Positions 7,562-16,568 of a DNA stretch of 37,177 nt are shown here, piece after piece. The stretch is from positions 1 through 37,177 of the forward strand of contig CAAFUN010000070.1 of the NCBI GenBank assembly GCA_900766195.1, given 5' to 3'. The stretch is from an uncultured Bacteroides sp. (GTDB lineage: Bacteria; Bacteroidota; Bacteroidia; Bacteroidales; Bacteroidaceae). Under the pieces are notes generated by a model. The model saw nothing but the letters and a program-made list of their open reading frames with translations. It was not told where the DNA came from and searched no databases. Within the stretch, counting starts at the first letter, position 1. Each line of letters starts with the position of its first letter. A program made the translations under genes and the position numbers.

Positions 7562-10261
7562 ATGGCAAAATTGGTTACATATCAGAGTATAGAGCAGAAG
7601 CTTTCTGAATTTAAGGAGAAATTCCAAACAGCTGATATACCTTATATCTTGTTGAGTGCTTTTGGCACTACGGACACATATATTAATCGCTACAAAAGCG
7701 GGAAGGGGATATTGACTTCTTTTGATGGATTACTCGTCAAAGGCGTCATTGCTTATCGTTGTGTGGCTACTGAGCAACTTACACCGATTTTAGATTCGAT
7801 GAAGACAGAGCTCATAGTGCAACGAGCCCGACCACGTTTGCTCGTTGTTTCTGATGGTGTATCTGTTTTGGCTTATGATCTCAAAGAGAATGAAACCTAT
7901 GAAAACCGATTGAGTAAACTTTGGCTGGACTTTCAGTTCTTCTATCCTTTGGCAGGTATCGAGCGTTATCGTGGTGTTGAAGAAAACCCGGCGGATGTAA
8001 AAGCTGCCGAAAAGATGGCCAAGCTGCATGATGAAATCCGGCGTTATAATGAGTTTTCTTCATCTGCCGATCTTCACGACTTAAATATTTTTATGACCCG
8101 TCTGCTTTTCTGCTATTTTGCAGAAGATACGGGTATCTTTGAAGATAATCTGTTTACAGCTTCCATTAGTCAGTACACACAGGAAAATGGTTCGGACATT
8201 TCCGATTATTTGAATGCCTGCTTTAATGTGATGGACAAAGATTTGCGTGTGGGCATTCCTTCCATTATTTCACAATTTCCTTATGTCAATGGTGGTCTGT
8301 TTCACAAACATATCGTTATTCCCCGTATGGGGTGGCGTGCCCGTAAATTAATTTTGGAATGCGGGGGGCTGAATTGGAAGGATATTAATCCCGATATATT
8401 TGGTTCCATGATTCAGGCAGTGGTTGCTCCCGATATGCGTGGCTCACTGGGTATGCATTACACCAGTGTGCCAAATATCATGAAGGTTATCCAACCATTG
8501 TTTTTAGATAACTTGTACGAGGAGTACGCTAATATACCCGATCTCGATCCGGCACTAGAACCGGATAAAGCCAAGAGTTCTGTAAAAAGACTAAAAGTCT
8601 TATTGCTTCGTATTTCCCGTATGAAATTCTTCGATCCAGCGTGTGGTAGTGGAAACTTTCTGATTATCGCCTATAAGGAACTTCGTAAGCTAGAAATACA
8701 GATATGGAAACAGATTGCTAAGTTGAATCATGGGCAAGTGGAGATTCCTTTTGTGAATGTACAGTTGAACCAGTTTTACGGAATAGAGATTGATGATTTT
8801 GCGCATGAAGTAGCCATGCTTTCTCTTTGGTTGGCAGAGCATCAAATGAATTGTTTGTTTACCCGTGAGTTTGCTAATGTACGGATTCCGGCATTACCGT
8901 TACGTACAAATGGAAATATTCATCAGGGAAATGCTTGCCGGATGGATTGGAATGAAGTGTGCCCGCATACAAAAGAGGAAGAAGTGTTTGTTATGGGGAA
9001 TCCTCCTTATTTAGGTGCACGTTTACAAGAAGAACATCATAAAATGGACATGGAATTTGTATTTCAAGGAATAAAAGGGTATAATAATTTGGATTATATA
9101 GCATGTTGGTTCTATAAAGGGAGTCAATATATACAAGGAAGCAAAAGTCGTGTGGCTTTGGTTTCTACTAATTCAATATGTCAAGGAGAGCAAGTTGCTC
9201 TTTTGTGGTCACATATTTTGCCGTTTATAGATATATACTTTGCTTATTTATGGTTTAAATGGACCAATAATGCAAAGTCAAATGCAGGGGTTACATGTAC
9301 AGTTATTGGGTTAATAGATAAACTTTATAAAGAGCATTGTTATTTGTTAGATACTAACAAGAAGAGCGAAGTGGAGTACATTAATGCGTATTTGGCAGCA
9401 GGAAGCAAAGTGATAATAAAAGGAATGAATAAGTCTTTGTCAAAGTTTCCTGCATTATTATTTGGAAGTATGCCGAACGATGGTGGGCATCTACTCTTAG
9501 ATAGTGAAGAGAGAAAAATACTAATAAATGAAGATGAACGCTCCTCTATTTTTATTCACCGTTTTTTGGGATCTCAGGAATTTATTCGTGGAGAAGAAAA
9601 ATATTGTTTATGGATAACTGATGAATTTTTGCCTATTGCCATATCTATACCAAGTATTAGACGAAGAATTGAGAGATGTAGAGAAAGTCGAATAGGTAGT
9701 AAGAGGTATGCTACACAAAAATTAGCTGAAAAGGCACATCGATTTGGAGAAATACGATATAAAAATACAGATAAAATTATAGTACCTTCGGTATCTTCAG
9801 AGCGGCGAGAGTATATTCCAATAGGCTATTTAGATAAGGACAGTGTGGTTTCTAATCTTGCTTTTGCCATATATGATGCACCTATGTGGCTCTTTGGCAT
9901 ATTGACAAGCAAAATACACATGATTTGGGTGAAGGCCGTTGGAGGATATCTTGGGACTAGCATTCGATACTCCGCCCAGCTATGCTATAATCCATTCCCT
10001 TTTCCTAAATTGACCAAAGAGAAAGAACACCAGATTCAAGAGGCTGCCGAAGAAGTACTTCTTTGCCGTGAAGAGTACCCTGCTGCAACTTTGGCAGAAC
10101 TTTACGATCCAGATAAAATGCCACAAAATCTTCGTGATGCACATCATCTGCTCGATTTGCTTGTGGAAAGTTGTTATCAGGATAAACCTTTTGAGAATGA
10201 CGAAGAACGTTTAGAGCTTCTGTTTAAGCTTTATGAAAAAATGACTAAAAAAGAAAAATAA
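7562..10261 (+). CDS. MmeI/YeeA-like DNA adenine methyltransferase
   Basis: An 899-residue DNA methyltransferase of the gamma N6-adenine type. Order: an N-terminal MmeI-like region (about 1-135), a helical connector (145-300), the catalytic domain with SAM motif FDPACGSGNF (357-366) and catalytic NPPY (480-483), a target-recognition region (about 600-830) and a helical C-terminus. The N-terminal region matches the fold plan of the MmeI nuclease, but the expected E-x-K is not visible (IAYRC at 63-67), so it may not cut by itself. The target-recognition part (about 9300-9900) is noticeably more AT-rich than the flanks, a common sign of specificity swapping. It heads the island and ends two bases before the next gene. 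Resemblance to B. subtilis YeeA fits the YeeB- and YeeC-like genes downstream. Confidence 0.9.
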   Translation: MAKLVTYQSIEQKLSEFKEKFQTADIPYILLSAFGTTDTYINRYKSGKGILTSFDGLLVKGVIAYRCVATEQLTPILDSMKTELIVQRARPRLLVVSDGVSVLAYDLKENETYENRLSKLWLDFQFFYPLAGIERYRGVEENPADVKAAEKMAKLHDEIRRYNEFSSSADLHDLNIFMTRLLFCYFAEDTGIFEDNLFTASISQYTQENGSDISDYLNACFNVMDKDLRVGIPSIISQFPYVNGGLFHKHIVIPRMGWRARKLILECGGLNWKDINPDIFGSMIQAVVAPDMRGSLGMHYTSVPNIMKVIQPLFLDNLYEEYANIPDLDPALEPDKAKSSVKRLKVLLLRISRMKFFDPACGSGNFLIIAYKELRKLEIQIWKQIAKLNHGQVEIPFVNVQLNQFYGIEIDDFAHEVAMLSLWLAEHQMNCLFTREFANVRIPALPLRTNGNIHQGNACRMDWNEVCPHTKEEEVFVMGNPPYLGARLQEEHHKMDMEFVFQGIKGYNNLDYIACWFYKGSQYIQGSKSRVALVSTNSICQGEQVALLWSHILPFIDIYFAYLWFKWTNNAKSNAGVTCTVIGLIDKLYKEHCYLLDTNKKSEVEYINAYLAAGSKVIIKGMNKSLSKFPALLFGSMPNDGGHLLLDSEERKILINEDERSSIFIHRFLGSQEFIRGEEKYCLWITDEFLPIAISIPSIRRRIERCRESRIGSKRYATQKLAEKAHRFGEIRYKNTDKIIVPSVSSERREYIPIGYLDKDSVVSNLAFAIYDAPMWLFGILTSKIHMIWVKAVGGYLGTSIRYSAQLCYNPFPFPKLTKEKEHQIQEAAEEVLLCREEYPAATLAELYDPDKMPQNLRDAHHLLDLLVESCYQDKPFENDEERLELLFKLYEKMTKKEK

Positions 10262-10263
10262 AG

Positions 10264-11085
10264 ATGGCACTATTTTCAGAAAGATATGGTTATATTAAAC
10301 CAGATGATGTGATCATTCGGGAGCAAATAACCCCGGAAATTCAGAATGCAATATGTAGTTGTTACGATGAATTAAAAGAAGCTATGACAGCTTATGACAT
10401 TTTAGATTATTATACTCCTTTAGAAGAATACCTTTGGCGGCATTTTTTGGGGAAGAGGAAATCGGATTTTTATCTTTCTAGAGGAGGGCATTATGTTGTA
10501 GCAACTCATATTATCAATGATAAGAGTTTCGTTTGGAATCGTAAATTAGACCTGATAGACGAGACCTTTGAATATTTAAAGAAAAAAGAAATTAAATATA
10601 TTCAGCAGTTTCAAGATAATTTGAATGAGGAGTTTGAAAGATTACATTTTGCATATAGGGTAGTGGATGGCTGTGTTGTAGAAGTGAATAGTAAGGAAGA
10701 AATAGAAACTATTGAAGAAGCTTTAACAGTGAATGACACCATTCGTCTGCATCTTAATGCGGCACTAAAGAAAATCACGGAAAATGATTATCGTAATTCC
10801 ATAAAAGAATCTATTTCTGCTGTTGAAGCTATTAATAGGCAGATAACTGGTTTGACCGACTGGAATCTAGCTGCAATGGAGAAAAAAGGACTAACGATTC
10901 ACCCTGCTTTGAAGAAGTCTTTTAATATATTATTTGGATATACTAATGATGGTCAAACTGGGATTAGACATGCACAAATGGATGATGAATTCGCACCATC
11001 TGCTGATGATGCAATCTTTATGTTGGTGACGTGCAGTGCCTTTATTAATTATCTAAATAAGAGATTAGAAAATATTAAAATATAA
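10264..11085 (+). CDS. AbiJ_NTD4-type protein with C-terminal HEPN-like domain
   Basis: A 273-residue cytoplasmic protein. The opening FSERYGYIKP is typical of the AbiJ N-terminal domain 4 group seen in abortive-infection proteins. The C-terminal part (about 150-270) is helical and HEPN-like, with ESISAVEAINRQITG, then IHPALKKSFNILFGYTND, GIRHAQMDD and a final ISAF-like CSAFINYL helix. The classical HEPN RNase motif R-x4-6-H is not obvious. Only an adjacent R235-H236 is seen, so nuclease activity is uncertain. It begins two bases after the methyltransferase stop and shares its transcript. It is AT-rich relative to the surrounding genes. I infer a phage-response effector or regulator, with moderate confidence. 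Confidence 0.75.
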   Translation: MALFSERYGYIKPDDVIIREQITPEIQNAICSCYDELKEAMTAYDILDYYTPLEEYLWRHFLGKRKSDFYLSRGGHYVVATHIINDKSFVWNRKLDLIDETFEYLKKKEIKYIQQFQDNLNEEFERLHFAYRVVDGCVVEVNSKEEIETIEEALTVNDTIRLHLNAALKKITENDYRNSIKESISAVEAINRQITGLTDWNLAAMEKKGLTIHPALKKSFNILFGYTNDGQTGIRHAQMDDEFAPSADDAIFMLVTCSAFINYLNKRLENIKI

Positions 11086-11142
11086 TTGTTTCCTTAATTA
11101 TATTCTCTTTTTATATCTTTATACGCAATAAAAGTAATAGCT

Positions 11143-12381
11143 ATGTCAAACTACATTACAGAAATTAAGGTTAATAAAATATTCCATTTGCAGGATTTTA
11201 CTATTCCTGTATGTAATAGTGAGCGAAAGCATTTGATTATAACGGGAAAGAATGGTAGCGGAAAAACTCTACTGTTGAATGCTATCATTGACTATCTGGA
11301 TATGGTTGTTCGTCATAGAATGCTTTCTATAGATAAAAAGAATCTTCGCTTAAAAGAAGATTCTTTGTCCATTGCTAAAGAAAAAAATGATGTTCTTGCA
11401 ATAGAAGCTAATCTAAGAGACATAGAACGATATAAGGCAGATCTTCAGCGGTTTGTTACTCGTGTGGAAGTGTTATTAGGCGATGAATATCCTTTGATGC
11501 AAGAGGTGGGAGATCGTAAGTTCATTATTGCCTATTATGCAGATAACCGGAAGCCTGCTTTTGTAGAACCTAGGAATCCGGTGAAGCCAGATTTGAATAT
11601 TGCTGAGGTCAAGCAGAGTAAAGTGGATCAATTCCTCAACTTTATGGTGGATTGCAAGATACAAGAGGCTTTGGCACGCAATGAAGGAAAAACACAAGAT
11701 GCAGATTATATCCGTAGCTGGTTTGACGGTTTTCAACAGATTCTGCGTAAATTGTTTGAAGATGAAGAACTTGAATTGAACTTTAATTATAAGGACTATT
11801 CGTTTCATATCCATAATAAAGGAAAGGTTTTCAAATTCACTGAATTATCTGCAGGTTATTCTGCTGCACTAGATATTGTAACGGATTTAATACTAAAGAT
11901 GCAGGAGCAGAATCAAGTCATACGGGCTTATCAAAAAGAAGGCATTGTCTTGATTGACGAGGTAGAGACTCATTTGCATTTAGAATTACAACGCTTGATA
12001 CTACCTATACTGACGAGTATATTCCCTAATATTCAGTTTATTATAACAACGCATTCTCCTTTTATTCTCAATTCTCTGCCTAATGTAGTGGCTTTCGACT
12101 TAGAACACCGCGAACCGATCTCTGATTTGACCGATTATTCGTATGAGGCACTAGCCGAAGGGTATTTTGGAGTGAAAACGGAATCTAGTGAAATAGAAAT
12201 GAGATTGAAACATATGGAGGAGTTGATTAATGCTGCTTCATTGACGGTTTCCGAACAGAAAGAATTGGAAGAATATCTGAGTGATTTTGATAAAATGCCG
12301 GAAGCGGTTGCACCAAATGTGAAAGCCCGATATTATGAACTGAACAGATTGTGGAATGCTAAGAAGTTGGGAGAAAAATGA
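11143..12381 (+). CDS. AAA/ABC-type ATPase, PtuA-like
   Basis: A 412-residue ATPase of the overcoming-lysogenisation-defect/SMC-like group. Walker A is GKNGSGKT at 35-42. A coiled-coil-like stretch spans about 55-115. An ABC-signature-like ELSAGYSAAL lies at 234-243, Walker B is IVLIDE at 268-273, and the H-loop is TTHSPF at 302-307. It overlaps the following HNH gene by four bases (ATGA), which indicates translational coupling and a complex. An ATPase paired with an HNH protein is the arrangement of Septu (PtuA/PtuB). The 57-base gap upstream holds a weak -7-like TATCTTTA at 11114-11121, so an internal promoter is possible. The assignment to Septu rather than another ATPase-HNH system is inference. 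Confidence 0.85.
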   Translation: MSNYITEIKVNKIFHLQDFTIPVCNSERKHLIITGKNGSGKTLLLNAIIDYLDMVVRHRMLSIDKKNLRLKEDSLSIAKEKNDVLAIEANLRDIERYKADLQRFVTRVEVLLGDEYPLMQEVGDRKFIIAYYADNRKPAFVEPRNPVKPDLNIAEVKQSKVDQFLNFMVDCKIQEALARNEGKTQDADYIRSWFDGFQQILRKLFEDEELELNFNYKDYSFHIHNKGKVFKFTELSAGYSAALDIVTDLILKMQEQNQVIRAYQKEGIVLIDEVETHLHLELQRLILPILTSIFPNIQFIITTHSPFILNSLPNVVAFDLEHREPISDLTDYSYEALAEGYFGVKTESSEIEMRLKHMEELINAASLTVSEQKELEEYLSDFDKMPEAVAPNVKARYYELNRLWNAKKLGEK

Positions 12382-13016
12382 TTAGAGTAAGAAAAAGTAA
12401 TATAGCTCCTGATGCTTTAGTGCAAGGGTATAATGCCGATGGGGTATGTGAACAATTGCTTGCCGATCAGGATGATAAATGCTATTTATGCGAACGCCGA
12501 TTGAAGACCAATTATCAGGTAGAACACTTGGCTTCGCAGAAAAATACTGATCCTCAATATGTGAATGACTGGAACAATCTATTTGTTGCCTGTGAATATT
12601 GCAATAGGAAAAAATCAGATAGCTACGATCACATTTTAAGTCCTTTCAAATATAACCTTGAAGATATTATTCGCCATCAGGTTTCTTTTATGCAAAAGAT
12701 AGTAGAGTTTGAAAGCGATGACAAGTCGCGGGAAGTTGAAGAGACTATCCAACTCTTATCGCTATTATTTAATGGAAAATTATCTTTTAGGAACCTTCGT
12801 GAGCAACGCTTTTATGATGAGTTTGTTCGCAAACTCAATAGCTTTCAGGCTATGATTGATAAATACCTGAGGGGCGAGAGAGAAGAATACCGGCAGGCCA
12901 TAATAGAACAATTGGATATAAGAAGTGAGTATCTTGGCTTTAAGTATACTATTATTATGGAAAATGCCGTGTTGAAGCAAGATTTTGCCGTTTATGTGCA
13001 ATGGAATAGAAAATAG
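12378..13016 (+). CDS. HNH endonuclease, PtuB-like
   Basis: A 212-residue HNH nuclease. The zinc-binding and catalytic features are clear: C35-x2-C38, the HNH histidine H50 in QVEHL, the asparagine in DWNNL (65-69), then C72-x2-C75-N76-R-K-K-S. The C-terminal half (about 100-212) is helical and probably binds the ATPase partner. The gene starts inside the end of the ATPase gene, so the two are translated together. In Septu-type systems the ATPase controls the HNH nuclease, which cleaves DNA during infection. That role is proposed here from arrangement and motifs. Confidence 0.88.
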   Translation: MIRVRKSNIAPDALVQGYNADGVCEQLLADQDDKCYLCERRLKTNYQVEHLASQKNTDPQYVNDWNNLFVACEYCNRKKSDSYDHILSPFKYNLEDIIRHQVSFMQKIVEFESDDKSREVEETIQLLSLLFNGKLSFRNLREQRFYDEFVRKLNSFQAMIDKYLRGEREEYRQAIIEQLDIRSEYLGFKYTIIMENAVLKQDFAVYVQWNRK

Positions 13017-13029
13017 AGTTTGTTAATGC

Positions 13030-15018
13030 ATGCAATTTATGGAAGCAGACAATATTGTAGATATTAGATATGAACGTACAGCCCAATCTTCTAATACCAA
13101 TGAGTTGGGGATGAGAGATATGCAGGCTAAGGTATATGCAGTGAAAGATAAACAGTATTTGCTGGTTAAGGCTCCACCTGCTTCAGGTAAGAGTCGTGCA
13201 ATGATGTTTGTGGCATTATATAAGATGCGTGAACAAGGTATACGAAAAACAATTGTTTCTGTACCGGAAAAGACTATTGGCGGCTCTTTTAAAAACACAG
13301 ATTTGAAGAGTAGCGGATTCTTTGAAGATTGGAAAATTACTCCTTATTTTAATTTGTGCGGCGGAGGGGACGAGTCGCATAAAGTAAAGCGTTTTAGAGA
13401 ATTTATGCAGACCGATTCAGCTAAAATATTACTTTGTACACATGCTACATTGCGTTATGCTTTTAAAGAATTGGATGATGATAGTTTTAACGGCATATTG
13501 GTTGGGATAGACGAGTTTCATCATACTTCGGCCGATGCGGACAGCGGACTTGGTGATATTGTACGCCGATTGATGTGGAATACAAATGCACACATTGTTG
13601 CTATGACGGGTTCTTATTTTCGTGGTGATGGAGTTCCTGTATTGAGAGCAGAAGATGAGGCTCGGTTTTATCCGGTGAAATATGACTATTATCAACAGTT
13701 GAATGGTTATAGATTTTTGAAGAACCTGAAGATTGGCTATAAATTTTATCAAGGGAACTATTTAGATGCTATATCGGAAGTGTTGGATACGACAAAGAAA
13801 ACGATAATACATATACCGGCAGTAAATTCACGTGCGGCTACAGGATTGGGTAAGAATACCGAAGTGGAAGAAATCATCAAGCGTATTGGTACTGTGGAGA
13901 GTGTGGACTACAATACTACTGTTAAGCTGGTGAGGACACCGGATGGCAGACTGTTGAAGATAGGCGACCTTGTAGAGGAAGATTCTACTGAGCGAGAGGC
14001 ATTGCAGAATTATCTTCGCAATCTAAAGCGAAAAGAAGATATGGATATCATTATTGCGCTTGGAACTGCTAAAGAGGGCTTTGATTGGAAGTGGTGTGAA
14101 CATTGTCTAACGATTGGTGTGCGAGGATCATTGACCGAAATTGTACAGATTATTGGTAGGTGTACCCGTGATTGTGAAGGAAAGGAAACTGCTCAGTTCA
14201 CTAATTTAATAGCGCAGCCTAATGCCAAACAAGAAGACGTGACGTTGGCCGTAAATGATTTGTTGAAAGCTATTACTGCTTCTTTGCTCATGGAGCAAGT
14301 TATGGCTCCTTCATGGAGGTTCAAAACAGAAAAAGAAATGAGAGAAGATGCAGATGGTGGTGAAGGTGATAGGCGAGTTTTGATTGTAGAAGGTCTGAAA
14401 CCTCTTTCTTCTGAGAAAACAAAATTGATTGTAGCTGAACAGTTGGATGATTTGAAAGCAACTATCTTGCAAGATGATATGATAGTAAAGGCTATGGCTA
14501 CGGATTCTTGTGCGGAAACAATCAACAAAGTGCTTATACCTAAAATAATAAGAGAAAAGTATCCCGAACTGAATGAAGCAGAAGTGGAAGAAGTACGCCA
14601 ACGTACTGTACTTGATACTGTAGTGAAAGGCAATACTATAGAAGTGCAGCCTGATGGACAGCGATTATTGCGTCTTACAAACCGCTTTATCAATATCGAT
14701 AAACTTTCTATAAATGTGATAGATTCTGTCAACCCATTTCAAAGAGCTTATGAAATTCTTTCAAAGAAAGTGAATGCAGAGATATTAAAGATTATTCAGG
14801 ATACTATTGCCGAACAAAAATATGACATGAGCATAGAAGAGGCTATTGAATTATTTAAAGGGCCTCTAAAGCAATATGTAGATGGGCACGATGGAAAACT
14901 ACCTGATATTAACGATCCGAATATTAAGATTCAGCGTTTGGCTCAAGCTTTTTTGAAAATAAAGAACCAAAAGTTGCGCCAAATGAGTGGATTAGCTTAT
15001 GAACCAGGTAATAATTAG
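13030..15018 (+). CDS. Superfamily 2 helicase, YeeB-like
   Basis: A 662-residue DEAD/DEAH-type helicase. Motif I is APPASGKS at 48-55, motif II is DEFH at 161-164, and motif III is MTGS at 192-195. Motif V is GTAKEGFDWK at 345-354 and motif VI is IIGRCTRD at 374-381. The C-terminal 270 residues are helical with no domain I recognise. No nuclease motif is seen in it, so cutting would come from partners. It lies 13 bases after the HNH gene and 13 before the small ORF. Resemblance to B. subtilis YeeB is from memory of the family and from its position between a YeeA-like methyltransferase and a YeeC-like GIY-YIG protein. The start could also be the ATG at 13039. Confidence 0.88.
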   Translation: MQFMEADNIVDIRYERTAQSSNTNELGMRDMQAKVYAVKDKQYLLVKAPPASGKSRAMMFVALYKMREQGIRKTIVSVPEKTIGGSFKNTDLKSSGFFEDWKITPYFNLCGGGDESHKVKRFREFMQTDSAKILLCTHATLRYAFKELDDDSFNGILVGIDEFHHTSADADSGLGDIVRRLMWNTNAHIVAMTGSYFRGDGVPVLRAEDEARFYPVKYDYYQQLNGYRFLKNLKIGYKFYQGNYLDAISEVLDTTKKTIIHIPAVNSRAATGLGKNTEVEEIIKRIGTVESVDYNTTVKLVRTPDGRLLKIGDLVEEDSTEREALQNYLRNLKRKEDMDIIIALGTAKEGFDWKWCEHCLTIGVRGSLTEIVQIIGRCTRDCEGKETAQFTNLIAQPNAKQEDVTLAVNDLLKAITASLLMEQVMAPSWRFKTEKEMREDADGGEGDRRVLIVEGLKPLSSEKTKLIVAEQLDDLKATILQDDMIVKAMATDSCAETINKVLIPKIIREKYPELNEAEVEEVRQRTVLDTVVKGNTIEVQPDGQRLLRLTNRFINIDKLSINVIDSVNPFQRAYEILSKKVNAEILKIIQDTIAEQKYDMSIEEAIELFKGPLKQYVDGHDGKLPDINDPNIKIQRLAQAFLKIKNQKLRQMSGLAYEPGNN

Positions 15019-15031
15019 TAAATAGTATAGC

Positions 15032-15301
15032 ATGGACTACCCCGATAAGTTGCTGAAGTTATTCGATGATCCGTTATTAGCAGAAGTGAGACCTTTGCCT
15101 AAGGCTATAGCGTCTGATGATCGTTTGGTGGAAAAGCTGTTGGCTATTAATGATTATATAAGGACAACTGCTAAGATTCCTTCTGATAAAGGAACATTTG
15201 AAGAGAGAAGATTATATCGCAGCTTGAAAGCTTTGCAGGCGTATCGTGATATTGATATGTTAAGAGAACTTGATGAATATCATCTGTTTGATTCTGAATA
15301 G
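15032..15301 (+). CDS. Small ORF, likely N-terminal module of the split YeeC-like protein
   Basis: An 89-residue ORF with LFDDPLL at 10-16 and a charged helical remainder (ERRLYRSLKAL near 58-68). It ends in TAG at 15299-15301. The next codon is ATA and the one after is the ATG of the GIY-YIG gene, and all of them are in the same frame. Without that single TAG the two would form one protein of about 508 residues. From memory, YeeC-type GIY-YIG proteins carry a DPLL-containing N-terminal segment of this kind fused to the rest, so this is probably that segment separated by a stop. It could be a nonsense mutation, a stop-restart arrangement, or a genuine small subunit. Confidence 0.75.
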   Translation: MDYPDKLLKLFDDPLLAEVRPLPKAIASDDRLVEKLLAINDYIRTTAKIPSDKGTFEERRLYRSLKALQAYRDIDMLRELDEYHLFDSE

Positions 15302-15304
15302 ATA

Positions 15305-16558
15305 ATGAAAAAAGATATAGATAAAGAACTGAAAGAATTGTTTGATGATCCGTTATTAAATATTTCAGAGACGGAGAAAACATTGTTTACTTTACCTGAT
15401 TCTTTGAAAGATAGGCAAGGACGTCAGGGAACTGATTACGTTGCTCAGAAGAAGCGGTGTGCGGATTTTGCAGATTATGAATTAGGCTTTAAAATGGTTC
15501 ATCGGGATTTATATGAGGGAAAGAGAATGTTAAAAAAGTATACAGGAGAATCTGCGATACAGGAAGGACACTATTATGTGCTTGGAGGAATGCTCGTTTA
15601 TTTAGACAAATTGATCGATATGAAAAAGGATAGGCGAACCGGAGGGCATTTGGATGGACGTACAAGAGCTATTTATGAGAATGGAACCGAGTCGGATATC
15701 AAATACAGGACATTGGGTAAGGGTATTCAGATGGATGGATTCATCGTAACAGAAAACACAGATACAGACATTTCTTCTATAGAAAATGCATTTAATGAAA
15801 TAGGAGATAACGATATAGCAGATGGATACATTTATGTGCTTTCATCTTTGTCGGATGATCCGCGCATAAGTGATCAGAAAGACTTATATAAAATAGGCTT
15901 TTCTACTACTAAAGTGGAAGAACGGATAAGAAATTGCGAGTATGAGCCAACGTATCTGATGGATAAGGTTAAGATCATGGCTGTGTGGAAAACATACAAT
16001 ATGAAAACTCATGTGTTTGAAAAGCTTATTCATCAGTTTTTCCATTCAGTTCAGTTTAATATTAAAGTAGTGGATATTGCAGGAAATGAAGTTGAACCAA
16101 AAGAATGGTTTGTCGTTCCATTGGCTATCATTGAGCGGGTTATAAAGATGATTATTGACGGGACAATAGTGGATTATCGTTATAATACAAGTCTGAGGAT
16201 GATTGAGAATGTGGATAAAGTACCAAAAAAGGTCGGTAAAGTGATTGACACAACTGGCTGGGCTATTCTTTCTCTTAGAATTAAGCAGATTTATTTTGAT
16301 GAAATTTTAAAGGGTACTAAGAAAGTGGAATATCGTGATCTTAAGCAGAGCCAGATAAATAAATACACTTGGGTGGATGAAAGCGGAAAACGTTATTTAC
16401 GGAAGTTTGATGCTTTACGTCTATTTGTAAGCAACTCTAGCGGTGGTGATAAATTGCTTGTTGAAGTTGTGAATACAAATTACAATGCAGATTCACAACA
16501 AGTAGAATATGAATTGGGGAAAGTGCTCGAAATCAATATAAAAGATAAAGCTCTGTGA
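15305..16558 (+). CDS. GIY-YIG (T5orf172) nuclease with C-terminal ASCH-like domain, YeeC-like
   Basis: A 417-residue protein with three parts. The N-terminal part (1-165) carries a second LFDDPLL motif (12-18) and a conserved DYVAQKKRCADF segment. The central GIY-YIG/T5orf172 fold (about 172-290) has GYIYVL (174-179), LYKIGFS (194-200), R207 or R209 and E239 as expected catalytic positions. The C-terminal ASCH/PUA-like domain (about 315-410) has ILSLRIKQIYFDEILKG and VEYRD. ASCH domains often bind RNA or modified bases, so this part could read methylated or modified DNA. It begins four bases after the preceding TAG and lies 10 bases before the SNF2 gene. The likely role is the nicking or cutting component of the restriction system. 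Confidence 0.85.
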   Translation: MKKDIDKELKELFDDPLLNISETEKTLFTLPDSLKDRQGRQGTDYVAQKKRCADFADYELGFKMVHRDLYEGKRMLKKYTGESAIQEGHYYVLGGMLVYLDKLIDMKKDRRTGGHLDGRTRAIYENGTESDIKYRTLGKGIQMDGFIVTENTDTDISSIENAFNEIGDNDIADGYIYVLSSLSDDPRISDQKDLYKIGFSTTKVEERIRNCEYEPTYLMDKVKIMAVWKTYNMKTHVFEKLIHQFFHSVQFNIKVVDIAGNEVEPKEWFVVPLAIIERVIKMIIDGTIVDYRYNTSLRMIENVDKVPKKVGKVIDTTGWAILSLRIKQIYFDEILKGTKKVEYRDLKQSQINKYTWVDESGKRYLRKFDALRLFVSNSSGGDKLLVEVVNTNYNADSQQVEYELGKVLEINIKDKAL

Positions 16559-16568
16559 ACTGTCTCTT

